Below are positions 54,780-63,802 of a stretch of 64,000 bases of DNA, piece after piece. Below the pieces are notes generated by a model that ran no database searches, was not told the origin of the DNA, and saw only the letters and a list, made by a program, of their open reading frames with translations. Location of the stretch: positions 310,001 through 374,000 of the forward strand of contig JANQLY010000004.1 of assembly GCA_028280345.1 (NCBI GenBank). Direction: 5' to 3'. The first letter of the stretch is position 1. Every line of letters begins with the position of its first letter. The translations under genes and the position numbers were made by a program. The stretch comes from Pseudomonadales bacterium (lineage in GTDB: Bacteria > Pseudomonadota > Gammaproteobacteria > Pseudomonadales > UBA7239).

Positions 54780-55330
54780 TTCTTTAGAAAATAGTAGCCC
54801 TTTTGGATGACGTGCTTCGTAAGAAGATGGCGCTGAGAGGACTATTCCGGCCAGCGTTTTCTATTCGCACTTCGTGCGAAACGTGGCTGGCGTTCGAGCG
54901 ATGCTCGAACCCTCTCCTGGGCACCAATTTCTTTTTAATGATGATATAGGCCTCTTTGTTATCTCTCTTCGTAAGGGTGTAGAGTTGAGAGGACTATTCC
55001 GGCCATCAATCGCAGATTGATGGCGCTCGGCGTCACGCGAAACGGTGTTTCGCAGACATTCGCCTCGCCCTCTCCTGGGCCAATTTCTTCTTTAGAAAAA
55101 TGTCAGTCCTTTCTGTATTCCCTTTGTAAGCAACGGGGTTGAGAGGACTATTCGAAGTGCAGGACAGCACAAATGCCCAATACATTCGCACCTTGCTCAT
55201 GGGGCAGGCACTGCCGCGAGAGCAGGATGCGGAAACGGCCGGCCAGCGCTTTTTATTCGCACTTCGTGCGAAATGCGGCTGGCGCTCAGCGATACTCGAA
55301 CCCTCTCCTGGGCATCAATTTCTTTCTGTG
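54761..55330 (+). repeat. Tandem array of three nested-palindrome elements bounded by tRNA-Leu 3' fragments
   Basis: Four copies of CCTCTCCTG(GG)CACCAATTTCTT-like sequence (54761, 54911, 55069, 55302) separate three elements. Each has an AT-rich spacer with CTTCGTAAG or CTTTGTAAG, then GAGAGGACTATTC (54835, 54987, 55141), internal hairpins, and closes with CCTCTCC, which pairs with GAGAGG. Internal stems differ in sequence between copies but remain perfect: 54892-54910 (GTTCGAGC/GCTCGAAC), 55002-55024 (GCCATCAATC/GATTGATGGC), 55037-55053 (GCGAAAC/GTTTCGC). The whole gap 54498-55451 has no supported gene. Confidence 0.8.
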
Positions 55331-55451
55331 TTTTATTGGTAATTTGCTTTTGATTTACTAGAGTTGGTTGTGCAAAAGGGTTTACAATGCTACGCGTAGA
55401 GTTAAAAAGAAGTAGAAAAATATAGATTCTATCTAATAAAAAGGCGGCTTT

Positions 55452-58127
55452 ATGTACCGTATATTTCAGTTTTTATTATTCCCAATTTTATCGGTGCTTG
55501 TTTCTCAGGCTTGGGGAGAAGATGCTGATCAGGACAGCTTGCCGGATCACATGGAGCAAGACGCGGGATATATCGTTGGCATTGCTGACTTTATTGTGAC
55601 TGCGGGATGGCACACCACTTGTGCCAAACTTCAGGATACGTTCAACTGCTGGGGCGAAAACGCATCGTTGGCAGAATCGGCCCCGACCTTTAGTAATTTG
55701 CGACAGATAGCGGTTGGCAGCCAGCATATCTGTGGCCTGGATGATAACGGTGTGCAGTGTTGGGGTGATGCAGCCGATGGAAAAACCACGGTGCCGCCAA
55801 TGACCGGGGTGACGCAAATCAGTGCCTATGACAGACATACTTGTGCTGTACATGAGGGAAATGTCAGCTGCTGGGGGAATAATGATAGTGGACAAAGTAG
55901 TCCGCCGACTATTCATCAGCCTGTTGTCAAGGTAGCTGCCGGAGGTAATCATACCTGTGCAATGACACAGTTTTCCGTTTATTGCTGGGGTGCCAGTAGC
56001 CAGGGGCAGTTGAACAAGCCTTCTATTTATAGTCCAACGGATTTAGCGGCGGGGTATGAGCATAACTGCGTGATACACAATGCAGGCAGAGCGGCCTGCT
56101 GGGGATCGGATGGTCACGGTCAGTCATCGCCTCTCGGTTTTAGTAATGCGGTGTCCATTGCTGCTGGTCGCAACATGTCCTGTGCGATTTTAAATTCCGG
56201 TGAGAATTATGTCCATTGCTGGGGAGGAAACGGTAATGGGCAAATCAATGAACCCGTGTTGGAAAACCCGGTAACGTTAAGTGCTGGCTATCAGCATAAC
56301 TGCGCTCTGGACGATCGGGGTTTTCACTGTTGGGGGAGGGACCATTTTGGGCAGGCCTCGGTACCGTTTTCCCTGGATATTGATGGTGATGGTGTGTTTG
56401 ATGATTCGGATAATTGTCGTTTTGATATGAATCCGGTACAGCTGGATGCGGATAGCGACCAGCATGGTGATGCCTGTGATAACGATGATGATAATGACGG
56501 TGTGTTTGATGAAGCTGATATATCTCCACTGGATGCAGACTTGCCATTTAGTCGCGTGTCAATTGATGGGAGTGTTGATAAAGAGTATATGGGCGCGCAT
56601 GTTGCCGGTGCCGGCGATGTTAACGGTGATGGCTATGAAGATATTATTGGTAATGCCTTTGCCAAATTTAGCCCTCCCGAGCCTGGTAAGGTAAAAGTGT
56701 ATTCGGGTGCAGATGGTACATTGCTATATACCCTGAGCGGATCTGATATTGAAGATGATTACGGTATGGCAGTGGGGGGTGCCGGAGATGTTAACAACGA
56801 TGGTTATGATGATTTTATTCTCGGAGCTCCGAATCAGGATTTAGGGGGGCTTAATGGTAACGAGGGCTACGCGTATATCTATTCCGGCAAAGATGGGAAT
56901 CTGCTACGTACTTTTGTAGGTAATCACGGAGCCAGACTGGGGAGCGATGTGAGTGCTGTTGGAGATATTAATTTTGACGGTCGTGCCGATGTGATTGTGG
57001 GAGCACACTCGGATGACGGTGGGGGTACGAGTGCAGGTGCTGCCTATGTGTATTCTGGTTCGAATGGAGAAATATTATTTGAGTTTTATGGCGAAAGTGG
57101 TAGTGATTACTTTGGCGATTCTGTGAGTGGTGCGGGTGATGTTAATGCTGATGGTTATAACGATTTTGTAGTTGGAGAAAATGCTCTTGGTAGTACTAGC
57201 AAAGCGAAAGTATTTTCCGGGCGTGATGGCCAGCATTTATATACTTTTTATTCTAATGGTACTGGTGGTTTGCGAGTGAGTGATGCCGGAGATGTTAATG
57301 CTGATGGATACGCTGATATTGTTATCGGTCAATGGATTCAATTTTATGCCAGTAGGGTTGTGTCAAGTTATACAGGTGATGTTTGGGTATATTCCGGTAG
57401 AGAGGGTCGCCTGTTACATCACCTGAGTGGGGTGTCTGTAGCTGAAAAAATAGGCTTGGATGTTGCCGGGGCTGGAGATCTTAACCGGGATGGTTATGAC
57501 GATATCCTGGTGGGTGGTGAGGATGATAATAATGGGTTAGATGGCGCAGGAGCAGTTAGTGTTTTTTCCGGCCGGGATGGTGCATTGCTCTACCGTTTTA
57601 AAGGTGACAGTGTTGGGGCGAGTTTTGGTGAGGCGGTTGATAGTTGGGGTGGTGAAGGATACAAAGCAGTTGGCTTGATCGCAGGTGCTTTTAGGCATGA
57701 TGTTGGAGGTGATACCGTCGGGCGTATGACGTCTATTCGGCTGGCATTGGATACAGATATTGATGGTATGACGAATAGCTGGGAAGAGCTGCATGGTCTG
57801 GATGTTAATGATGCCGGGGATGCTGAGATTGATAACGACAGTGATACCTTATCGAACCTGGAAGAGTTTCTGTTACATACAGATCCGGCTGTTGCAGATA
57901 CTGATGGAGACAGTGTTAATGACGGCGATGATATTTTTCCGCTAGATAGTACGGAGTCTCAGGATGTCGATGGGGATGGTGTAGGAAACAATGGCGATAA
58001 CTGTACTTTCTTGTCTAATCCAGGGCAGTCGGATTGGAATGCAGATGGTGCTGGCGATTCATGCTCTATGGTGCCATTACCTCTGGATAAGGATTTCAAA
58101 GGGTTGCTTCTGAAAACAGGAAGCTAG
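55452..58127 (+). CDS. Secreted RCC1-like / FG-GAP / calcium-binding repeat protein
   Basis: 891 aa. Signal peptide (MYRIFQFLLFPILSVLVSQAWG|ED), a short thrombospondin-type-3 motif (DADQDSLPDHMEQD), then six to seven RCC1-like blades each with C...C-x-x-W-G pattern (HTCAVHEGNVSCWGNN, HNCALDDRGFHCWGRD), residues about 50-290. Further TSP3 calcium loops (DIDGDGVFDDSDNC, DNDDDNDGVFDEAD), about seven FG-GAP integrin-alpha-like repeats (GAGDVNGDGYEDIIGNAF, GAGDVNNDGYDDFILGAP) and C-terminal TSP3 loops follow. AAGGCGG precedes the ATG. Probably an extracellular adhesin-like protein stabilised by calcium. Confidence 0.85.
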   Translation: MYRIFQFLLFPILSVLVSQAWGEDADQDSLPDHMEQDAGYIVGIADFIVTAGWHTTCAKLQDTFNCWGENASLAESAPTFSNLRQIAVGSQHICGLDDNGVQCWGDAADGKTTVPPMTGVTQISAYDRHTCAVHEGNVSCWGNNDSGQSSPPTIHQPVVKVAAGGNHTCAMTQFSVYCWGASSQGQLNKPSIYSPTDLAAGYEHNCVIHNAGRAACWGSDGHGQSSPLGFSNAVSIAAGRNMSCAILNSGENYVHCWGGNGNGQINEPVLENPVTLSAGYQHNCALDDRGFHCWGRDHFGQASVPFSLDIDGDGVFDDSDNCRFDMNPVQLDADSDQHGDACDNDDDNDGVFDEADISPLDADLPFSRVSIDGSVDKEYMGAHVAGAGDVNGDGYEDIIGNAFAKFSPPEPGKVKVYSGADGTLLYTLSGSDIEDDYGMAVGGAGDVNNDGYDDFILGAPNQDLGGLNGNEGYAYIYSGKDGNLLRTFVGNHGARLGSDVSAVGDINFDGRADVIVGAHSDDGGGTSAGAAYVYSGSNGEILFEFYGESGSDYFGDSVSGAGDVNADGYNDFVVGENALGSTSKAKVFSGRDGQHLYTFYSNGTGGLRVSDAGDVNADGYADIVIGQWIQFYASRVVSSYTGDVWVYSGREGRLLHHLSGVSVAEKIGLDVAGAGDLNRDGYDDILVGGEDDNNGLDGAGAVSVFSGRDGALLYRFKGDSVGASFGEAVDSWGGEGYKAVGLIAGAFRHDVGGDTVGRMTSIRLALDTDIDGMTNSWEELHGLDVNDAGDAEIDNDSDTLSNLEEFLLHTDPAVADTDGDSVNDGDDIFPLDSTESQDVDGDGVGNNGDNCTFLSNPGQSDWNADGAGDSCSMVPLPLDKDFKGLLLKTGS

Positions 58128-58139
58128 TGTCGAGTAGTG

Positions 58140-58192
58140 CATCGAATGTCAGTGCTTGCAAGGATATGGAGGTTCAGCTTCTCTCTTGGGTC
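58140..58192 (+). pseudogene. Decayed tRNA-Leu 3' half
   Basis: GTCAGTGCTTGCAAGGATAT, GGAGGTTCAG, CTTCTCTCTTGGGTCCAAG align with the variable arm, T-arm and acceptor end of tRNA-Leu(CAG) at 39978-40023 (GCTAGTGCTCGCAAGGGCG, GGAGGTTCAAG, TCCTCTCCTGGGCACCA) with scattered changes. No 5' half is present. It is a relic attachment site between the two FG-GAP genes. Confidence 0.7.
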
Positions 58193-58269
58193 CAAGGCTT
58201 CATCAATACGGAAATATTTAAATTACCATGCTAATATTTCAGCCGAGTATCAGATAAGAGTACAGAGTT

Positions 58270-59919
58270 ATGAAGAATCACAAAAACTTCTTTGTAGTGC
58301 TTTTGTATCTAATTGTAACCGAGTGTCATGCGCTAGATGGTGATAATGATGGTGCCAGTGATGCAGAGGAAATGCTGGCAGGTACTAGTGATGCAAACCC
58401 TGATGAGCGCCCATATTGGTGGGTTACCTTAAATGGTAATAATTCGGGTGATCAATTTGGTATATCTGTAGACGGTGTTGGGGATTTGAATGCGGATGGA
58501 TATGATGACTTTATTGTCGGGGCATCTGGTGCTGATGTAAATGGTAGTAAGAGCGGCTCTTCCTATGTGTATTCCGGGAAAGATGTCTCAGTCCTGTATG
58601 CTTTTCATGGAGATAATGCAGGGGACTCTTTTGGATATAGTGTCAGTGGTGCAGGTGATGTCAATAATGACGGCCGTGCGGATTTTTTTGTTGGTGCTAA
58701 AGGGAGTGATATAAATGGTGATGATAGCGGTATGGTTAAAGTGTTTTCTGGATTGGATGGAGCAATACTTTATACAATAAATGGCGATAGTGCAGAAAGT
58801 GAATTTGGTGACGCCATTGACGGAGCAGGAGATGTAAATAACGACGGTTATGCTGATCTCATTGTAGGGGCGCCTCTGAAAGATAACTATGGATTAGGCG
58901 ATAATGAAAATAGTGGTGCTGCATATATACTCTCAGGAGCTGACGGCTCTACACTTTATATGCTTAAAGGTGATACTGCTGTAGATTATTTTGGTGGGTC
59001 GGTTGGTGGCGCAGGAGATATTAATAATGATGGGTATGATGATTTTATAGTGGGCGCTACAGGAGACGATAATAATGGTAGTAGTAGTGGTTCAGCTACA
59101 GTCTACTCGGGCATTGATGGATCGATACTATATGCGTTTAATGGCGGTGCGATGAATGATCAGTTTGGTGTCTATGTTAGTGGAACAGGAGATGTCAATA
59201 ACGATGGATATGATGATTTTATAATTGGTGCTACGGGGGACGATACCAATGGTTTAAATACAGGATCCGCCAAGGTGTTTTCGGGAGTGAATGGGGCCAT
59301 TCTTTATGAGTTCAATGGAGATGATCCGTCAGATAAATTTGGTGCATCTTCCAGTGCTGCAGGTGATGTGAATAGTGATGGATATTCGGATTTAATCGTT
59401 GGTGCAATAAGTGATGATGATAATGGGGGGAGTAGTGGTTCTGCTCGAGTCTTCTCCGGTGTTAATGGGACGGTTCTTTTTACTTTATACGGCGATAGCA
59501 AAAATGATAATTTTGGGCGATATTCTAATAGTGCAGGCGATGTTGATAATGATGGGTATGATGACTTGATAGTTGGCGCAAAAGGTGATGATAATAATGG
59601 AGTTGATAGTGGCTCGGCCAGGATTTTTCTTTCATCCCATTTGTTCAATGATCCGGATACAGATTATTTAGTAAATAGTGCAGATTCTGATGATGATAAT
59701 GATGGTTTATTGGATAGCGAAGAAGCCCTGACAAATACAGACGCATTACTTTATGACACTGATGGAGATGGATTATCCGATTACGGAGAGGATTATGATG
59801 GTGATGGAATTCCTAATGGAGTAGAAATTTTAAAAGGAATGAGTCCTGCGGACAGTGGTGATTCCGTTTTTCCACTGAATGATGTTTATACTGGTGATTG
59901 GTTCTATAATATTGATTGA
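58270..59919 (+). CDS. Secreted FG-GAP (integrin alpha-like) repeat protein
   Basis: 549 aa. Short hydrophobic leader with a Cys near its end (FFVVLLYLIVTECHALDGDN), a TSP3 calcium motif (GDNDGASDAEEMLAGTSD), then seven tandem FG-GAP repeats of about 62 residues, each with G-D-x-N-x-D-G-Y-x-D-x-I-V-G-A (GAGDVNNDGYADLIVGAPL, GAGDINNDGYDDFIVGATG), predicted to form a seven-bladed calcium-binding propeller. C-terminal TSP3 motifs follow (DSDDDNDGLLDSEEAL, DTDGDGLSDYGEDYDGDGIPNGVEI). It is homologous to the second half of the preceding large protein. Confidence 0.85.
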   Translation: MKNHKNFFVVLLYLIVTECHALDGDNDGASDAEEMLAGTSDANPDERPYWWVTLNGNNSGDQFGISVDGVGDLNADGYDDFIVGASGADVNGSKSGSSYVYSGKDVSVLYAFHGDNAGDSFGYSVSGAGDVNNDGRADFFVGAKGSDINGDDSGMVKVFSGLDGAILYTINGDSAESEFGDAIDGAGDVNNDGYADLIVGAPLKDNYGLGDNENSGAAYILSGADGSTLYMLKGDTAVDYFGGSVGGAGDINNDGYDDFIVGATGDDNNGSSSGSATVYSGIDGSILYAFNGGAMNDQFGVYVSGTGDVNNDGYDDFIIGATGDDTNGLNTGSAKVFSGVNGAILYEFNGDDPSDKFGASSSAAGDVNSDGYSDLIVGAISDDDNGGSSGSARVFSGVNGTVLFTLYGDSKNDNFGRYSNSAGDVDNDGYDDLIVGAKGDDNNGVDSGSARIFLSSHLFNDPDTDYLVNSADSDDDNDGLLDSEEALTNTDALLYDTDGDGLSDYGEDYDGDGIPNGVEILKGMSPADSGDSVFPLNDVYTGDWFYNID

Positions 59920-60087
59920 ATAAGATATATTAATATATCATGTCATCCGCTTCTGTAGCGATACTGTCTTTTCAGCAATTATTTTTCATATCTAGTATTT
60001 GTTATGGTTTTGAAGTGTTAAGCTTTTTCTTCGCGCAGCTACTTGCTCGATCTCTCTGGAGTATCTTTAATAAATAATTCTGGCGTT

Positions 60088-61104
60088 TTATACAATCAAA
60101 TCCAGCAATTGGGAAAGAATTTTGTGGGTCATATTGAGTAATCCGGTTCCTGAATGGTTATCAAACAGAACCACACTGGCTCGTTGCTGATAGTTGCTAT
60201 CGAGTAAAACCCCCAGGTAACTTTTATATCCCATCATAAATCCACCGTGGTAGGCGTAGGTTGTGGGGATATCGTGGCGATTGTAACTGGATAAATACCA
60301 TCCGTATCCGTAATTGCTGGCCTGGTAGTTAAACATCAGGTGGCGAAATTTGTCATCGAGCAGGGTATTCCCATCAAACGATTTTCCCCATTCAACCAGT
60401 TCATGCGGTGTAGTGAAAATGCCTCCTGCACCGAGATTGCTGGTGATATTAACCGTGGGTGCCACGGTAAAACTGCCTTCTGAGCGCAGGTAACCAGGCA
60501 TACACTCGGCATCCCGCCCGTTACCATGACCGGTTTTTTTCAGCCCTAGGGGTTTGGCTAGAGAATGGTAGACGAGTGCTTCGAAAGGTCGTCCGGTTAT
60601 TCTCTCCAGTATCAAACCGAGTAGAACATAGCCGGTATTGCTATAGAGAAAATCTTCACCTGGATTAAATTCCAGGGATTGTTGCAGGCATAGATCAAGT
60701 AATTGTATGCGTGTATGTGTGTTGAGATAGGAGCGTGCGCTCATCCAGCGGGTGTTGTTGTAGGATGCGATGCCTGATGAATGTGACAAAAGTTGATGAA
60801 TAGTCAATGTTTTTAACTGTTCTGGTGTTTCTTCAAGAAGATCACCAATTTCAGTGGTAAATTCCAGTTTTCCCTGTTGGATTAATTGCAGGATCAATAC
60901 GGCGGTATATTGTTTGCTAAGCGAGCCAATTTTATAAATATTGCCCGGACTGTTTTTGATTTGTTGTTCTTCATCGGCATAGCCATAGTTCTTTTCAAGA
61001 ACAATCTCGTTGTTTAATGTAATCAGACCGGTGCCATGTAAGTTGCCTGAGGCCGCATACAGGTCGAGTAGTGAGGCAATTTCCTCAAGTGGCCTGTCAC
61101 TCAT
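60088..61104 (-). CDS. Class C beta-lactamase-like serine hydrolase, no signal peptide
   Basis: 338 aa of the beta-lactamase/DD-peptidase fold: S-x-x-K in IGSLSKQYTAVLILQLIQQGK (about residue 62), Y-x-N in FLYSNTGYVLLGLILERITG (about 157) and H-G-G in YAYHGGFMMGYKSYLGV. The usual exported members carry a signal peptide; here MSDRPLEEIASLLDLYAASGN is not one, suggesting a cytoplasmic esterase or transferase. Its ATG overlaps the stop of the upstream radical SAM gene by one base, so the two are translationally coupled. Confidence 0.85.
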   Translation of the reverse strand: MSDRPLEEIASLLDLYAASGNLHGTGLITLNNEIVLEKNYGYADEEQQIKNSPGNIYKIGSLSKQYTAVLILQLIQQGKLEFTTEIGDLLEETPEQLKTLTIHQLLSHSSGIASYNNTRWMSARSYLNTHTRIQLLDLCLQQSLEFNPGEDFLYSNTGYVLLGLILERITGRPFEALVYHSLAKPLGLKKTGHGNGRDAECMPGYLRSEGSFTVAPTVNITSNLGAGGIFTTPHELVEWGKSFDGNTLLDDKFRHLMFNYQASNYGYGWYLSSYNRHDIPTTYAYHGGFMMGYKSYLGVLLDSNYQQRASVVLFDNHSGTGLLNMTHKILSQLLDLIV

Positions 61105-62621
61105 TATTTATTACCCCAAATTTCATTGATTGCCTGGTTGTCGGGGAGGTTTCGTGACATTCGTTGTATGTCGCTATGAAATGGCTTGCCGAAATTGTGT
61201 TTAAACCATCGGGAGTATTGGGCAACGCGCTCTGTAACACCGTGGTTTTTGGGATATGCCTTGTTGTTGATGCAAGTAGTGCAAATATCAGCCCGATATT
61301 GTTGTGCAAGGGCAGCAGATCGAAACTCTGCAAAGTCTGCTTGCTGCCAAGGGTGACTGCTATTATTAATGTTACCCAGTGCTTGCGATGCATTATTTTT
61401 AAAGCAGCAAGGATAGTGATTACCTTTATAGTCGACGTACAGCGTGGTAAAGGGTTCCATGCACATGGTTGTGGCCGTATTAATGTAACCACCTGGTGTC
61501 GAGCGTGTGTCAGGTTTGCTGTGATGGGTTGCATCTCTCTGCTTTGATTTTGCCCGCTGCTGTAATGTATGAATGTCCGGCTTGTATGAATTTGCTTCAT
61601 TGTCAGATGCTGTGGAATCCAGTGAGTCAAGAAATTCCTGGCAGGATATTGATATTTCGAATTTTTCTGCGATTTTTAAGGCTGCGTTGATTGCGTCAAG
61701 GGTTTGTTGACCGAACAGAGCGCCAAAATTATGTAATTCGCTAATGGAGTTGTATCTCTGCAGGGGTTTGATCTGAATATTGTTGACGCCTAATGAGGCA
61801 GCAGTTTCGACAAATTCCGGTAAGGTATTGATATGGTGTTCAAATCCGATCGTGTTCAGAGATATATTGGGGTGAGCAGAGTTTGCCCGCTTTTTTGCGT
61901 CTGACAGGTTTTTTATGCCTTCCAGCACTTGTTGATAATTGCCGCCCTGATAGATGCTCTCATAATCTGCCTGGTTATTTCCCGATATGCTGATTGTAAC
62001 AAGATAGACTCTTTTGCGTACTAGAAAATCGCAGAGATCTGGTGTGAGGTGCATACCATGGGTAAAAAAGTCGATCAGAACTTCATAGTTGCTCAGTGTT
62101 TCGATATGCTTTTTGAAATCGGGGTGAAGCGTTGGTTCTCCATAGCCAAATGCGTGTACAACGAGTGCATGTGACAGTAAGTCATGCATGCTACTGGCGT
62201 AAAAATCTACCGGCATAAGCCCTCGTTCGCGATAAATGATGTTGCTTTTTTGGTCAGGATTAAGTTCAGAGAAGGTGGGGCACATCGCACAGCGTAAGTC
62301 ACAGATGTTGCTGAGTTCGAGAAAAATCTCAATAGGCCATTTTGGTGGTGTGCCGTTGTTGCAAAAATCTCTGAAGCTGGTTAGTGTCTGATGCTTATAG
62401 GAGTGATGTAAGGAGATGTTCTTTTGTATGCCCAGCTTTTTGCAGAGGTTATAGTACAGGCGGTTCTTATGTCGAAAAATCCTGGTGCGATATTTATAGA
62501 AATTTAACAGAAAAAGCTTTCGTATGCGCCACCAACTGTGAATGATAATCTCACGTATTTTATAATAGATATCTATTAATAATAGAACAACAGGCTTCAG
62601 GATTCTTTTGATGGTATTCAT
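61104..62621 (-). CDS. Radical SAM/SPASM-domain protein
   Basis: 505 aa. After a basic, hydrophobic N-terminal ~70 residues (IKRILKPVVLLLIDIYYKIREIII) comes the radical SAM core with the [4Fe-4S] motif C-x3-C-x2-C in LSNICDLRCAMCPTFSEL (about residue 110), a GE motif (FGYGEPTLHPDF), and a C-terminal SPASM-type cluster (TMCMEPFTTLYVDYKGNHYPCCFKN ... CTTCINN). Such enzymes modify peptides or small molecules. Substrate unknown; no precursor peptide gene is evident. ATG 62621 is chosen; a TTG at 62669 would abut the divergent gene. Confidence 0.85.
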   Translation of the reverse strand: MNTIKRILKPVVLLLIDIYYKIREIIIHSWWRIRKLFLLNFYKYRTRIFRHKNRLYYNLCKKLGIQKNISLHHSYKHQTLTSFRDFCNNGTPPKWPIEIFLELSNICDLRCAMCPTFSELNPDQKSNIIYRERGLMPVDFYASSMHDLLSHALVVHAFGYGEPTLHPDFKKHIETLSNYEVLIDFFTHGMHLTPDLCDFLVRKRVYLVTISISGNNQADYESIYQGGNYQQVLEGIKNLSDAKKRANSAHPNISLNTIGFEHHINTLPEFVETAASLGVNNIQIKPLQRYNSISELHNFGALFGQQTLDAINAALKIAEKFEISISCQEFLDSLDSTASDNEANSYKPDIHTLQQRAKSKQRDATHHSKPDTRSTPGGYINTATTMCMEPFTTLYVDYKGNHYPCCFKNNASQALGNINNSSHPWQQADFAEFRSAALAQQYRADICTTCINNKAYPKNHGVTERVAQYSRWFKHNFGKPFHSDIQRMSRNLPDNQAINEIWGNK

Positions 62622-62685
62622 TTTATGTGTGTTTTTATTATAAAATGTCCTTAAATAAAAAATTAACAATTTGTCCGCTAATTTA

Positions 62686-63768
62686 ATGATAGCGAATATT
62701 CAATTATTTCGATTTTGTTCTGCGTTGTTAGTAGTTTTCTATCATATGGCAGGATATTACGAGAATGCAGGTGGAAACGCAAATGTCGCAGCGCTGATTA
62801 ATAGTGCAGGTTTTGCCGGTGTTGATTTTTTCTTTGTGATAAGCGGTTTTGTGATTTGGTATAGCACGGCAAATTTGCAAGATGTTAGAGAAAAGCTCAT
62901 GTTTTTGCTAAAAAGGGTTGCTCGTGTTTATCTCGGTTATTGGCCATTTTTTCTGATGTTGTTAGCGCTGTTCTGGTTTCTTAATCAGGATAATCTGGGT
63001 AAATATAATGTATGGTTTTCTGCGTTTTTGGTACCCCAGCCGATCAAAACCAATTTGCACGCAATTTCCTGGACCTTGTTCTATGAGATGTATTTTTATC
63101 TATTGGTATTCTTTTTGTTGTTTTTGCCTAAACACTGGCGCCTTCCAGCTATGACAGTCATTACACTATCGTTTTGTCTAGGTAGCGTTGTATTAGATAG
63201 ATTATATGGTGCCTACAGTGAAGGGGGCTTTTTCACTATTAGTTTATATCTACGTTTTTTGGTGACACCATGGCTGTTAGAGTTTTTTTTAGGTTGTATT
63301 GTGGCTCATATCGTGATGCATCAATATGTATCTACAAGCTATAGATGGTTATTTATGATTGTAGGTCTTGCTGTTTTTCTGATCGGACTCATGGTTAATA
63401 ACATGATATTGGATAATACGATGCAGTTGTATTATAACCATCATCTGCGCTTAACGTTGTTTGGTTTTTCCGGGGCATTGCTGATTCTCGGTATGTGTTT
63501 GTTTCAGGAAAATCAGAGTAACGCTGTACATAAAACAAAAATACTGCTGGGTGAGAGCACTTATAGCCTTTATCTATTTCACTGGATTGCTTTATTAGCG
63601 TTTGCCTGGACAGGCTTACAGAGAACAGTAATTGATGGGGCATTTTCGATAGAGCTAAGCTATGTGGTATTGTTTGCTGCGATAGTTGCCTATTCGATAG
63701 GGCATTCATACTATTTGGAAATGCCATTGTATAGGTTGGCTAGAAGAAAAATTCATCGTCTTTGGTAG
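62686..63768 (+). CDS. Acyltransferase family 3 membrane protein
   Basis: 360 aa, about ten membrane spans. The N-terminal motif IQLFRFCSALLVVFYHMAGYY carries the family His, followed by GFAGVDFFFVISGFVIWYS and KRVARVYLGYWPFF; similar to OafA/ExoZ O-acetyl transferases of surface polysaccharides. ATG 62686 is chosen over TTG 62671. It is divergent from the radical SAM gene. Confidence 0.87.
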   Translation: MIANIQLFRFCSALLVVFYHMAGYYENAGGNANVAALINSAGFAGVDFFFVISGFVIWYSTANLQDVREKLMFLLKRVARVYLGYWPFFLMLLALFWFLNQDNLGKYNVWFSAFLVPQPIKTNLHAISWTLFYEMYFYLLVFFLLFLPKHWRLPAMTVITLSFCLGSVVLDRLYGAYSEGGFFTISLYLRFLVTPWLLEFFLGCIVAHIVMHQYVSTSYRWLFMIVGLAVFLIGLMVNNMILDNTMQLYYNHHLRLTLFGFSGALLILGMCLFQENQSNAVHKTKILLGESTYSLYLFHWIALLAFAWTGLQRTVIDGAFSIELSYVVLFAAIVAYSIGHSYYLEMPLYRLARRKIHRLW

Positions 63769-63802
63769 CTGACGCTATAGAGTGAAGATCGAATGGGTAA
63801 AA

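Noticed and set aside
54761..55330. CRISPR array or integron attC cluster
   Set aside because: Units are 140-230 bp without short identical repeats, and there is no cas gene, no IntI and no attC-type GTTRRRY core; the shared ends are tRNA-Leu fragments.
55139..55342. 67-codon reading frame in the repeat array
   Set aside because: It runs through palindromes and tRNA fragments of the nested elements; composition is not protein-like.
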